This document shows, in pieces, positions 9,531 to 63,938 of a stretch of 64,000 nucleotides of DNA (the stretch's first letter is position 1; every line of letters begins with the position of its first letter). The stretch spans positions 149,976 through 213,975 of the forward strand of contig QZCP01000201.1 of the NCBI GenBank assembly GCA_003956705.1, written 5' to 3'. A program made the position numbers and the translations under genes. Under the pieces are notes generated by a model. It worked only from the letters and a program-made list of their open reading frames with translations, was not told where the DNA came from and ran no database searches. Source of the stretch: Brevipalpus yothersi. Its lineage: Eukaryota > Arthropoda > Arachnida > Trombidiformes > Tenuipalpidae.

Positions 9531-10766
9531 GGCTGATTTTCCGTTTTGAAGAGGAATCGATTCTTTGTTGATCAAAAATAATTCATTTTCAGAATCGAGA
9601 CCTGGAAATTCAATCGATTGATCGTCCTCTCAATTATCTTTGCTCATCACATCGCCTATTCCATATCATTTGTCTCTGACAATTGCTCTAGCGAGCGAGT
9701 TGAAATGTTAAGTGGAATCGAGATCTTTTTGAATTCTTCTTTTTTCGATCATTTTCGTCAGATTCTCATAAGAATTTTAATTGAATAAGCTTTCATACCC
9801 CGATGAATCATTGATTGGTGCTATTTATAATTCCATCAATATCGAAAAATTAATTCATCAGAATCAAATCTCACTCAGTTCTTCGAGAAAGCTCCTATGA
9901 CTTAAAATAAGGGAGTAATTGAGGAAATGATCAATTCCCGGATCTTGTTTATGAAGTTTACAAAAAGACTAGTTTTTGTTTATCATTTCCCGACAAGTCT
10001 TTAATGACGAAGCCCTCATTCATTAGAGTACAATGTTAATCAAGTTGATATCAATCAATCTGGGCGCACTTTCAGGCATCCAAGACATTATATCATTGTT
10101 GATCATGTCCGCTCAGAGAATTATAGTTGAAACAAGCTGTGACTCAAATGCAAGAAAGTGCAGTAGAAACTGATGGCCAAAATATTGAACATCCGTTTCA
10201 GTTGTTGTTCCTTTACCATTCTTTACACTTCCTGACTGAGAAGAAAAAAGAAAGAGAAAGTAGATCTTCCAGTCTTCTAATCTGCTAATTGTTATGTTTT
10301 CTCTTTATTTACATTCAATTCTCTCGAGAAGACAGCCAAGGCGTGCAAAGTCTTTCTTCTTGGATAATCCATGCACCTCATGGACAGTGAGATTCCTATT
10401 TAAATGGATCCATTTAAACCACTGACTCAGCTAATTTTTTTCCAGTATCATTTTGTTATTCAACAGTATCCATAAGTACATAGTGTATATGCTCAAAAAT
10501 AAGAGAATATAAGAAATCTAGGCTCATTAATCAATTCATTCAATAAGTTCATCAATCTAGTATCAATGATCTTCATGGGAACCAATGGCTGCAATCAATT
10601 CATAGTGTCTCAAATGCAATGAAAACTAGAACAACCTCTCATTGGTTTTCATTTTCCTGGGCTAACGAAAAGGGGAGTTGCGAGCTAAAGTGAACGCCCT
10701 CAATTTTTGGTGCAAAAGTTAGTGTACTCTAATTCTTCTCTCAATTTTTTCGTTCTGTTTGTAACA
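9531..10766 (+). promoter_or_regulatory. Segment B, copy 2: 5' flank of the laminin-like gene
   Basis: The 1.24 kb directly upstream of the laminin-like start codon, with a near-identical copy at 3748-4971. It must contain whatever promoter the laminin-like gene uses. I see no reliable TATA box or initiator. The ATG at 10767 has AACA before it, a reasonable start context. Confidence 0.55.
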
Positions 10767-13700
10767 ATGTTATCATCAATGCTGATTTTATTCTTTTTAT
10801 TTTATTTTATCACCGAAATTGACGGAAAAGCTACAGTGTCTTGGGGGGAGAGATGTCAACTGAATAAATGTGAGAAAAATGGTACCATCAATTCACTGGA
10901 CATGTGTGAAGATTCGGGACAGTGTTTGTGTCGTGAATCTGTATTCGGGACTTATTGTACTGAGTGTCAACCAGGAACATTTGATTTACAAGTCGGAAAT
11001 TACTTTGGATGCCAAGATTGTGAATGTGATGTTGGAGGATCTTTTCATCCAGCCAAGTGTACACAATTTGGTACCTGCTATTGTAAACAGCGTATTCATG
11101 GTTCACGTTGTGATCAAGTTAGCCAAGCTCACTATGTTCCATCACTTTATCAATACAAATTCGAACTGGAAGATGGTTTTACAACTTCTAACTCACCTGT
11201 TAGATTCGGTCATGATGAAGATATTTTCCCCGGTTTCTCTTGGAGAGGTTATGCTAATTTCTCAAAATATCAACGAGAAGTTTCGATTCACATTTCCATT
11301 GACTCAAAAAGCTATCAATTTCGAAACTCTTACTTCAAGGTGGTCCTAGTTTATCATAATCCTGGACCAGAAGCAGTTGCTGCTATATTGAAGTTCAATC
11401 GACAATCCAGAGATGATACCCAGAGAATTCTTTTCGAATTTCCACCCACTGATGCTCCAAAAAAATATTTAGTACCCTCAGAAAAGAATCTTCCGTTTCT
11501 AACTGTGGAAGAGCAATGGACTGTTTCACTAAGAGTATTTGGACCTCTTTTCGTTGATTATATCGTTCTGATACCTCAAACCTTCTATGAGGCTACTATT
11601 CTGAAAGAAGCAGTCCATTCACCTTGTACCATGAAGTCCAAACCACATGAGCTGTGCAAACATTATGGGTTCCCGAAACTGCCTGCAACTGCTATTCGTC
11701 TCAAGCAAAATGGTGAAATTGGTTTTTTTGGGCCAAAAAGTGTGGATGAATTCAGACAAATTCAAAAATATCCCGTGACCACTAGTTATCATCGACAACA
11801 ATTCGCCATGAGAAAAGACAGATATGTTCTCATGATCCACTATATTTATCAAACGGCTGATCAACTCAACACAATGGAGAAAGTAGAATCGGCAAAACTA
11901 AATGTTAATATTATCACTTCAACTGCATTTGTATCTGTTTCTGTTGATTTGCCGGGATGCTCATACACCTTTGAATGTGCATATTTATTGATCAATGAAA
12001 AATCGGCTCCACTAGAGTTGGATGTGGATGATGGTACTGTCAAAGTCTTCTACAAGCTCGAGCGACTGATTGGAAATGCAACTATTGGAATTACAGATTT
12101 CATCTTCATTCCAATATCTGACTGGAATATTGACTATGTCAAGCCTTCTTTGATATGTATCATGCAAAATTTCACTTGTCAAAATTCTTCCTACAGCCAA
12201 GCAAACAATCTGAAATTTTATTTCAATGAAACGGGCATCATAAGTGCTACGAGTCAAGCTTATCACTCATCAAGGATCATCAAGGTTTCTAAGGCCATCG
12301 AAATGAAAGGAAAAGTTAACAGGCCTGGTCCTTATCTATTTATTCTCCACTATTATCAGCCAGACCACACATCTTTTGAAATTGAAGCATTTCTCACTAC
12401 AAGAATGGATTTGCCAGCAGAAAATGGTTTCTTCCCCATCAAACATTGTCCCAATAAAGCTGGATGTCGATCAAGGCTTCACTTCCGGGATCGATCTACC
12501 CTGCAAATTGAAACTTCCGATTTCAATCTTGTTCTCGGACCACCTGATAACAAGAGTATTGTATTGGACTATCTTCTAGTGGTGAGAGGAGATGAATATA
12601 GTCCACAGATTGAAGAGATGCTCTCGCAAGATCGAGCTGGTGAATTTATTGAAGCATGTGCTGGAGATGCTTTCTACATAGATGGAAATTCGAGTGAATT
12701 CTGTAGAAAATCGGCATTCTCGATATCTGCTCATCATAATAATGGCGCTGTTTATTGCAAGTGTAATATTTCCGGCTCAATTGATTTCAGATGTAATTAA
12801 TCTAACGTAATTCATATCACCTTAGACGAGGGTATATGCCAGATTTGACATTCAATTTCGTTCTCAGGTGATACGGAAGGAGGTCAATGTCCTTGCAAGC
12901 CGAATGTAATTGGACGTGATTGTATGGCCTGTAAAACTGGATATTGTGGTTTCCCTGATTGCAAGAAATGTAACTGCCCTGAGAATGCATATCGTGATAC
13001 AAGAACTGGTAAGTATCGAAGACCTGATTCTGATTCTGAACTGATGAATTGCCATCTTGTGCAATTTTGTCATTGATGTTTGAAGGTGCATTGTTCACGA
13101 GCATCTTGCAAGAAAAACTCATCTAACGATGATTTTCTTGAGATCGAATGTACATTGAGGAGCATATTGTCTGATTTTCGATACTTTCTGTAAAAATTTT
13201 GTCTTCTAATTAGTTGAGATAAGCTTCTGGTTTGAGAATGTAACATTGCAAAGTTATAAGTTGTGGAGTTAGCTATATTAACAGCAGAGATAAGTATAAT
13301 GTACAATGTAGAATAAAAATTTTATCAACTCATTGACTAGATTAGAATTTTCAATCTCTCAATCTTCCGATTTGATTCCTAACATTAATCTTTTTAATTT
13401 CTTCAAGGGGAATGCATTTGTCCAATCAATGTTGTCGGACACAAATGTGATCGATGTGCACCAAACACTTTCGATTATGATTCCATCGTTGGCTGTGAAA
13501 AGTGTCATTGTCATGCTGCTGGTGTTCAGAATGGTAAGTGGAAATTGAATGAATACCTCACTCCTGAAATTCCAATAATAAAAGCGTTTTAACTGCCTTT
13601 CCTCTCCTCAGATAACTTCCAATGTGATCTCACAACTGGTCAATGTGATTGTGCCAGTTCGTATGGCGGATTACAATGTGATAGATGTCTGGCTGGACAT

Positions 13701-15338
13701 TTTCTCTTCCCAAGTTGCCTCCAATGCCGGTGTGATCGGAGAGGAGCAACCCGAGAGATTTGTAATAGTCAAAATGGAGCTTGCACTTGCAAAAAATCAG
13801 TTCTTCCGGGTGCTTGTGATACTTGTTCTTTTGGTAAGTTTTCTTGATGGAGATTCCATTCCCATTCACAATTCTGCTGATTTTTCTCCCAGGAAACTAT
13901 AATTTGGAAGCGGAAAACCCAGATGGATGTACATCATGCTTCTGTTTTGGAAATTCTCAAAGTTGTTCAAGCTCACGAAAGTGGATATATCAATTGCAAG
14001 TCAATAATTACTCGCGATGGGAAGCTATCACTTTGTCATTCCAATCAAGTGGACTTCTAGATAAGGTTTCTGGTGGAATCAAAGCAACTATATGGAATAA
14101 CAGCGGTGTTGATATCGATCTTCCACCCCTTCCCAGCACTGATACTCAGAAAGAGATAGTATCATACTATTTCAAAGCTCCAAAGGAATTTCTCGGTAAA
14201 CAAATATATTCTTATGGAGGATTCATACGCTACAAGGTATCTCAATTATCCGATGGAAGAACAACTTCTTGCCCATCGATGCCTGACCTGATACTCCAAG
14301 GAATGAACATGACTTTTGCATATTATCATAATTCGCGACCTTCTTCACCAAGTCAACCTCATGATCTGAACATTGAGTTAGTTGAAGGCAATCTCAAAGA
14401 TATCCAAGATTCATCCCCGGTAACTCGACCACGACTGATGACACTCCTGGTTAATTTGGAAGCCATTTATGTTCGAATATCATACTTCAATCCCATCTCA
14501 AAGGCATCCATACAATCATTCACCATGGACTCAGCAAGCGATATTGAGGTTGCTAACGGACAACTAGCAACTCGTGTTGAAGTTTGTACATGTTCTCCAA
14601 ATTATCAAGGCACCTCATGCGAAGAATGCGCCTCAGGCTACTACAGAAGTCCATCAGTACTATTCGGTGAGTTTGATTCACCAGATGCTATCCTACGTTA
14701 TGTCAATGGATCGTGTACCAATTTCATTTCCAAAATTTTACTCTCAATTTTCAGGTGAAAGGACTCGATTGACATCCCTGGGTGGAACATCTCTCGGCAT
14801 ATGCATACCGTGTGAATGCAATGGTCATTCACGAGAATGTGATCCAAACACTGGTAAATGTCTCAATTGTATGCATAATACTTTGGGAGATCACTGTGAA
14901 AAATGTGCATCAGGGTACTTTGGAAATGCTACCCAAGGAGCACCGGAAGATTGTGTCATTTGTCCATGTCCAGTACCGTCGGTTAACAATAATTTTGCTG
15001 AAGCCTGTGAGGATAGAAGAGTTGATACTCCGGTTGGGTCGAATATTGAGTTCCGTTGTTTCTGTAAGCCTGGCTATACTGGTTCTCATTGTGAATTTTG
15101 TGATGCTGGTTTTCACGGTAATCCAAGAGCCCAAGGAGATTATTGTAAACCTCGTCAATCTAATAGTAATATCGACCACAAAGGCCCTACGAGCTGGATT
15201 AATGGAGGGACTTTTATTTTTGTTACAGCTCTAATTATATTGACTCTATTTTCACTTCGGAAATTGATTAGAAGCACAAAAATTTCCAAAAAAATTGAGA
15301 AAAACCCTTCATCTCAGCAAGGGGAATCTTTCGTTTGA
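10767..15338 (+). CDS. Membrane-anchored laminin alpha-like protein (6 coding exons, 1290 aa)
   Basis: Exons 10767-12792, 12868-13008, 13408-13533, 13612-13833, 13893-14666 and 14755-15338. All five introns are phase 1 with GT-AG ends, and the lengths sum to 1291 codons including stop. Domains: signal peptide (MLSSMLILFFLFYFITE, residues 1-20), two LE repeats (about 30-118), the large alpha-chain domain IV of the LAMA5/LanA type (from YVPSLYQYKFELEDG, about 123-630), a run of LE repeats (about 630-860), a laminin IV type A module (about 862-1065), and more LE repeats to GDYCKP. It ends in a hydrophobic helix (FIFVTALIILTLF, about 1245-1262) and a basic 26-residue tail (RKLIRSTKISKK). True laminin alpha chains also have LamNT, coiled-coil and five LG domains and no transmembrane helix; all are absent here, so trimer assembly is not expected. 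The ATG was chosen because it starts the signal peptide. The domain calls are firm; the role, perhaps cell-surface binding to matrix, is inference. Confidence 0.88.
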
Positions 15339-15468
15339 AGAAATCTCTAAGAAAGTATTTCATATATATGATGAAAACTTTATGTTCTGTTCAGATGATA
15401 CACATACAAAAATGGGTTGAATATTTTTAAAAAGCCTCAAATTGAACAATCATCACAAAGATTGAAGC

Positions 15469-15474
15469 AATAAA
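15469..15474 (+). terminator. Poly(A) signal AATAAA of the laminin-like gene
   Basis: AATAAA about 130 bases after the TGA stop at 15336-15338, within a plausible 3'-UTR length. Confidence 0.55.
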
Positions 15475-15739
15475 ATTTGTAACAATATCATCAAAAAAGT
15501 ATATTTTTCATACAGTTCAATGATTTAAATTGCTTCGATTATATATATGATAAAATTGTTGACCAATCGTTCACCAGCTCATTCACTGGTCATGGATTTA
15601 TTTTTCAGATAATTTATCAAAGAAATATTCATTTCTTCCGAATAGCTCATAACTTCAACCAACTGGATCTACTCCAGCTTCTCTCATCCACGATGTGGAT
15701 GTTGTGTTGAATGTTCGGGATGTTCGATCACGCTCTTGT

Positions 15740-16020
15740 TCAGTCAATCAAAGTACACTGGGTTGATGGTTCATCTTCAAAAGTGGCCGTTAATGATGGC
15801 TCGGGTTTTGTGTCTGGTCCTGGTTCTTCGACTGTTAGTGTACAATTGTAACTTTGTTCACCTACTGTGCAAGAGTATATACCATCATCCACCATGCGAG
15901 CTCTATGGATGATGATGATCTTCTGCTTTTGACCATCGATTGTAAATTACAATTTGATGAATTTACAATTTGTAATATTCATCAAATTCAAGTATATAAC
16001 CCAAATACCAGATGTCACTT
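15740..16020 (-). pseudogene. Broken titin/twitchin-type Ig (I-set) exon
   Basis: On the minus strand, 15946-15740 is open to a TGA and reads FTIDGQKQKIIIHRARM, then DDGIYSCTVGEQSYNCTLTV and EE. This is the second half of an I-set Ig domain (DxGxYxC motif) as in giant muscle proteins, followed by a 28-residue tail and stop. Upstream, about 16020-15975 in another frame reads DIWYLGYILEFDEYYK, the first half of the same domain with its WY. An acceptor-like CCCGGGCTGATCAG precedes it. The halves are separated by roughly 22 nt that are an inverted copy of the neighbouring sequence, which shifts the frame and adds a TAA. No further exons of such a gene were seen, so a truncated duplicate is most likely. 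Confidence 0.55.
15951..15988. repeat. Short imperfect hairpin (12-bp perfect outer arms)
   Basis: AATTTGATGAAT at 15951-15962 is repeated as its reverse complement at 15977-15988, with TTACAA/TTGTAA continuing the pairing inside. It coincides with the frame-breaking insertion in the Ig relic. Confidence 0.7.
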
Positions 16021-16769
16021 CTGATCAGCCCGGGAAAAAACTAAACCCAATACGCATGCGCATCAAAAGTCTCTCTCTCTTTTTCACGCAAACAGAGAGA
16101 AAAAGTCTTTCTCATGATGCAAGATGCGAAACTGAACTCAAGTGTCAACAACGAAAAATTTTCAACTCATAACAAAAAAGCCGATATTCAAAAATGTTCA
16201 TTAGCATAAATATTTATATTATGTATGATGATAATGTGTTTTATGCTTATTACTGAGATATACAGGAAAGGTGTACATTGCTCTCTCTCCCTCTCTCTCT
16301 CACACACACACACTGTCTCCCTCATACAAGCAACACACACAGCTGATTAAGTGAGTGACTCATTCATGTGGATTGTGTTTTGTCTGTCTCTCTTCACTTC
16401 GACTAGACACAAGTGAGAAAAGAAGGTGTCTGTGTGACATTGTTTCGGTGTGAGAGAGAAGAAAAAAAGTTTTTTTTTCTCTTCTACTTTTTGATAAAAT
16501 AATAATAAATCGATTTTGTGTGTGTTCTATCTCTCTTGGTTTGTGAGGATGTTGTAAGTGTACATGATGCGATTGTGATCGACTTTGTTCGTGTGGATAC
16601 CGTTTGGAAGAATTGACAGCATCATGATCAACATCAACAATAACAACAACAACAACAATATCGACATCGACAATAGCATTCCTTTTCGAGTGGACTGTTT
16701 TTAGTGGCCATCAGAACGCTCTTGTTTTTTGAATTATCATCATTTGAAGTATCAAGATTTTCATTAATT
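16021..16769 (+). promoter_or_regulatory. 5' flank and 5'-UTR region of the large cysteine-rich gene
   Basis: Contains short CT and CA runs (about 16280-16315) and an (AAC)n run (about 16637-16656). No protein relic was seen. The transcription start cannot be placed from sequence. Confidence 0.35.
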
Positions 16770-58272
<41,503 letters not shown>

Positions 58273-60480
58273 GTTTCCTGATGTTGGACATGAGATAGAC
58301 GATATATTTATATTTTTTTCTCACAACTGTCAATAACTTATCGATCAATTGCTCATCCAACTCAGAGCGTTATCAATTTCACCTGGTTATGAACTATCAT
58401 CATGTTTACCAAGATACTCCGATTCAGCCAGGACAAAGAATTGCTTGTTGAAGTTGGAATCAATACTGAGTTGAACTCATATCAAGGCGAAAGATAAAGA
58501 AAATTTAGTTTTGTTAATGCCATAAGAGATTTAATGCAAGATCCAATGAATTATCATGTGAATAATCTTTTATGTAGACGATAATTTAATGTAAACTCGT
58601 AGATCGTATCTCTTTTTTTCCATCAAAACCAAGAGGAAGAAAGTGTATCGACAATTATCGATGATGGTAAATGTTGATCTATGTCTTCGAAAAAGTTGAT
58701 CGAGAAGGAGAAAAAGAGAAAAGTATTTTCAAATTGGATAGTACTGGTCATTTTTTCTCTTTCCCCACATTCAACGGTCTCTATATTTTTTCGATTGCTC
58801 CGCTGAATTAATTTGTCACTCAGTTTTTTTGTACTTAATTTGATGTTAATTTATGGTGCAATGATAGAGACTATCTCCATCGAATTATTTCGAAATTATC
58901 TAAACTTATAGGAAAAACTAGTCCAATTTTTGTAAATGATGTTTTATATGAATGAATAACAAATTGATTTTTTGAATTTTACTAAATCTGTGCTCAATCG
59001 CAAAGACAGTCTCGTTCTTGTGAAATTTATATCTCTATCAAAGCCACTTAACAGTTGGGGATGATCTTTCAGCTCGGTAAATGAAATGCAGATTTGGTTT
59101 GAGATACACCATTATCAACAATTATCACTACATTCAGTGGATTCAAATTTTTCGATTGTATGAGCATAAAAGATTATATCTGTTCAGTTTATTCTCTCAG
59201 TTCGAACGATTTCATGAGATTTTTCATCTTTTTGCTCTGCTAATGGAAAATTATTGCTGATTTGAATCATAAAGAGCATTTAGCATCTGTTAAAGGATTT
59301 TGGCTGGAACTATCCATAATCCTAGCAATTTTATCAAATTATCAGGATTAAGAACATGATTGATTCAGTGTGCATTGAAGTGGGTGGCTTGAGATGATTT
59401 TCTTCAATTTTCCTTGCATATTTTAGCACAAAAAAATGATCTGAGTCATGCGATGAATTTTTCTTCTTATCATTCTCTTATCCAAAGTTAATCACACTTG
59501 CTCTTAAATGTTAGAGTTTATGAACTGCCTGCCAAATATTATATTATATGCATGTATCATCTTTTTCATTTTCACCAGATAAAAAAAATTTTTGAAACGG
59601 AAAAAATATCAGATGAATCTTTTCCAGATGAAGCCAGATTAGGCTAATTTTTTCCACACTTCAAATGACCTTATTCTTTGGATATTTTATCCCAATTTGA
59701 GCTTATATTCATTATTTCAATCCAAAATGATAAGTTAGAATTTATTCTCGCATTTTCGAAGTGACTTCAAGTTTTCAAATGCCTCGCAATCATTTCCATG
59801 TAAAATTGTTGAGAAGTTATACAAATGAATGGGCAATTCAAGGTTATACTGAACAAAATAAGTTATGACAGTCTTTTATTGAACATAATCTATTAATGAT
59901 GGAACAACTAAAATTGACTAGAATTAAGCAGATAAAAAAATCATAATTTGTATTACCTGAATTGATAATTCTCTAGAATAACAATAGAGCTAAATTTTTC
60001 TTTGAATTCAAAGTATATCAACACATTCGAGTGACCCAGACTTATTTCGCAAGGGTTTTGCAGAAAAAATCGACGCTTCAGCATGATGAGAATTTCTATC
60101 AGTAGGTGGTCAATTGCATCTAAATTTTGAGAGAGATGATAAATGAGAGGGCCAAAGGATTCCTATTTTCGGTATATACATGTATATATGTATTGATCAA
60201 GATGTGGTCTATTTCTGGAAACATAGCCTACATCTAGGACTCTCTCTCTCTCTCTCTTTCTTTCTAGATTCAGCCTCATTTCTACTTCTTCTTCCTCTTT
60301 TTCCCCTCTCATTTATGAATCTCACTCAAGACAATCTTATGAATGGCATTTGTGACTCATGAAAAACTTTTCCACGATAATAATGCTCCGCTTCTTTTTC
60401 CGCCGTTTAATTCATGATGAAATTCTTTTTGTCCTCTGATCGATTTTTGAACAAATCCTCTCTGTCCATCCTATTGCAAG
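58273..60480. other. 3' flank of the large gene, nothing identifiable
   Basis: AT-rich sequence without a recognisable gene, RNA or element on either strand. No canonical AATAAA was spotted within the first few hundred bases after the TGA at 58270-58272, so the transcript end is not placed. Confidence 0.5.
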
Positions 60481-60490
60481 GAATAGAGGG

Positions 60491-60608
<118 letters not shown>

Positions 60609-60734
60609 AAGATGCTCTCAAGATTTCTGTGAATGAAATTCGTATAAAGGTCAAAAAGAGTGACATTTGCTGCTCCTGTAGTTTTACGTAACATTCTCGA
60701 TGAGAGAAGATTCGGTCTGTTTGCGCGATGATAT

Positions 60735-60779
<45 letters not shown>

Positions 60780-61924
60780 CCGATCCGTCGCATCTTCTCT
60801 CTTTCTTGATTGAATTGGCGCTTGCCTGGAATTCCCAAGTTTGACCTGATTCCAAGGTTTCCCGCCTTTTTCCTAGTGCGTAAGTCTCCCCCTTCGTTAG
60901 TAGGTCATCCCTATCAAAGAAAAGCACCCCTTTACACATCCACATGCATACTCCCCCCCCCCTCTCTCTCTCTCTCTAGCTCATCTTCCAGCTATAGTCG
61001 ATTCATGATCTTATGAATGGAAAAATTGTAGATCCTTGAGAGGAGCATAGAGATTCCTCTTCAACGGAGAACAAGGCAAGAGAATTATTTCACAGATTTT
61101 GTGAAGAGAGAGAGAGAGTCTATCGACTTATGGGAACATCCTAGTTTGCTGCTCTCTTTCAATTAGATTCATTCTGCTTATTGAGCTTGATTCGATGATG
61201 ATCAACTTGTCTAAGAGGACGTATATGTTCATGCTTAATTTGGTATTCTTACATCACTTCGACAAACTGAACACGCTCACAGAAAGTCAATGAAATTTAT
61301 TTACCATAAGCACTAATTTTTTTCCAAAACTTGAGGCTTCATAGCATCACAAATTTTTCAAATATGATACCGATGCTGGTGTTGGTGTTTAGTGTTTTTA
61401 GAAACATTCGTTTATCAGCCACTGATAAATGCGTCATCAACATCTAATCAAAAAAGTTTATCACAAAAAATAAACAAATCTGATGACATGTATCTTTCGT
61501 TATTGATGAAGTTCATTTTGCCATGTGATGATATACTTTGAGGAGGGTTTGGCCCGATAGTGGATTGAAGATAAAGTTCATTATGAGTGGTGAAAATAGA
61601 ATTTAATTGAATTCAACGGGAAATATTGAACTATCCATCAGATAGTTCATCATGTATACCTGGGAGAGCAGTAAAAGTTGAAATTAATGATTTTGTTTGC
61701 CAATCAAGTACATGTATGTATCTTTCACAATCTTCCAGCATAATAATTCTCAGTTGTCAACAAGTTGACATTTTGCTTAACATTTAAGTAAATGCCTTGC
61801 GAATTTTTTTGTCTCAAAATATTTTCCTCTTCAAAGTACATTCTCAATTCTCCTTATTGTATCAGATTATGAGAAAGATTGTTCAAAACAATTATAATTG
61901 AATCAAATTCATGATGAGCTCATC

Positions 61925-61966
<42 letters not shown>

Positions 61967-62489
61967 ATCATGATGAATGAATTTCTTCTCTTCACCCTCT
62001 GTTTTCATCACTCTCATGACGATGAATCAAAGTTCATGACTCAAAAAGTGAAATTTTCATTCTCTCTTTCTCTCTCTTTTGAAAAAAATTTCAAAGAATG
62101 CTATTAATACCACCATGTAAGCAAACACGGTGTGAATATGGGGAAGAAAGAATTCCTAGAGAATTCAGAGCAAACTCTTTCTTCAATGAATGAACAAAAA
62201 TCGAAACTAATAATTAGGTAAGAACGTCACGCGGATATGTCTCTCTCTCTATTTTAAGTCAACTCAACTCTTTATTTCTAGGGTTCAAGAAGGGGGAAGA
62301 AGGGGGATGCTTGATATCGAGTGAGATATACTAAGTAAATGAGAGAAAGAGAGAGGCCATGGGAATGAATCTTTTAAACGTAGATACCGGCGAAAAAGGA
62401 TGAGGAGGAGGAGGATGAGGATGAGGAGGAGGAGGGAGAGATGAAAGAGAGAGGTTAGGAAAGCTGGAGGACTAAGAGAAATGTTACCT

Positions 62490-62490
<1 letters not shown>

Positions 62491-62546
<56 letters not shown>
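62491..62546 (+). repeat. (CT)n microsatellite
   Basis: Uninterrupted CT run following a GAG-rich purine tract at 62398-62443. Confidence 0.95.
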
Positions 62547-62550
<4 letters not shown>

Positions 62551-62682
62551 GTGTGTGTAGTAGTAGATGTTCGCATACTCACTAGGAATGGCCTAGTTTC
62601 ACTCGATTGATAGGTTATCCTTGTTTCATTTCCTTTCCCCATCTCATCCTTACTTCCATTTTTCTTTCTTCACTGTTTAGCA

Positions 62683-62716
62683 GCTCCCATAGACGTTGAC
62701 TTACGTCTATGGGAGC
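62683..62716. repeat. Perfect 14-bp inverted repeat with 6-nt loop
   Basis: GCTCCCATAGACGT (62683-62696), loop TGACTT, then ACGTCTATGGGAGC (62703-62716). No coding context and no T-run typical of a Pol III end. Confidence 0.9.
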
Positions 62717-63865
62717 AGAATCATTCATGTAATGTGCCTCTCTCTCTCTCTCAACGGACAGTAACCCATAGATTCTGTGTGTACACTTTTGGATCGATAT
62801 CTGCAACAGTCAATGGCCCTCACAGAGAGACTCTACCTTTGATTATTATTGGAAAGAGAGAGTGAAGTATTTCTCTAGATATTTGCTAAAATATTTTGCT
62901 AATTCATAAAATTTTGCTCCAAGAGGAACATGATAAGGCTAGATGCACTTGATTTTTTTCTCGTTCTATCCATTTTTTATCACTAACTTTGAGTGATCTT
63001 GTTTCCAAGTTTTTTCAATGTTCACTTGCATGTGTGTATGTTTAATGTATGTGTGTGTGTGCGTGTGTGAGTAGGTTATCGTAAAAAAAGTCAACAAGAA
63101 GTGACATCAAAGTTAAAATTAAGCAAATGATGATGCAAAAAAATGTTGAAGACGATAAGGTCATCAAAGGAAGAGAATCAACGATGTAATGAATGTAGAA
63201 GGTTAATACTTGTAACCTAGAAGATGGATAAAATATTGAGCATAAAGATCAAACGATACCTAATTTAGATGGACATTCTCTCGATGATCTTACTGTAGCT
63301 GATAAAATTTATAATTTTGTAGCAATATTTATCAGTGTAAAAAAGTGTTCATATCGAGATGGAGGTAGAAAATACAAAATATAAAAAAAAGGTCGAGAGG
63401 AAAAAATTTGCATCTAAATGGGTCATGATTTCATGAACTTTAACAGTAATTCATTTTGTCGATCGACTGGTGTGAGCATTTTAACTGCACGCAAATATTC
63501 TCTCTCTTTCTAATATTCCATCTATCTCAATGTGCCCGAGAAAGAGAAAGATGGATAGAAAAATTTGTCTGATAAATATGATAAAAGTAGGAGCAATAAG
63601 CATAAGGATTCAACCAATAAGGGCATACTGATAAATTGTGAAAATTTTTTCCTGTCAAATTAAAAGTGAATGAAAATAAAATTCAATTAGCCACTCACAC
63701 ACAAGTAACCCATATAGTGATGAGCATACACACACCCACATTGCTCACTAGCATCATCAATACTTGTGTTTCAAATAAAAATATCGAATGAAAGAGGGAG
63801 AGAGAGAGAAACACGATCTCTCTTTCTTTCTCTTTCTCAATCATCTTTCCAATGGAACCCCTTTG

Positions 63866-63868
<3 letters not shown>

Positions 63869-63935
<67 letters not shown>
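63869..63935 (+). repeat. (CT)n microsatellite
   Basis: Uninterrupted CT run near the window end. Confidence 0.95.

Positions 63936-63938
<3 letters not shown>

Noticed and set aside
10870..11349. 159-codon frame overlapping exon 1 of the laminin-like gene
   Set aside because: Shadow of the true frame; the laminin frame has LE and domain IV motifs and matching splice phases.
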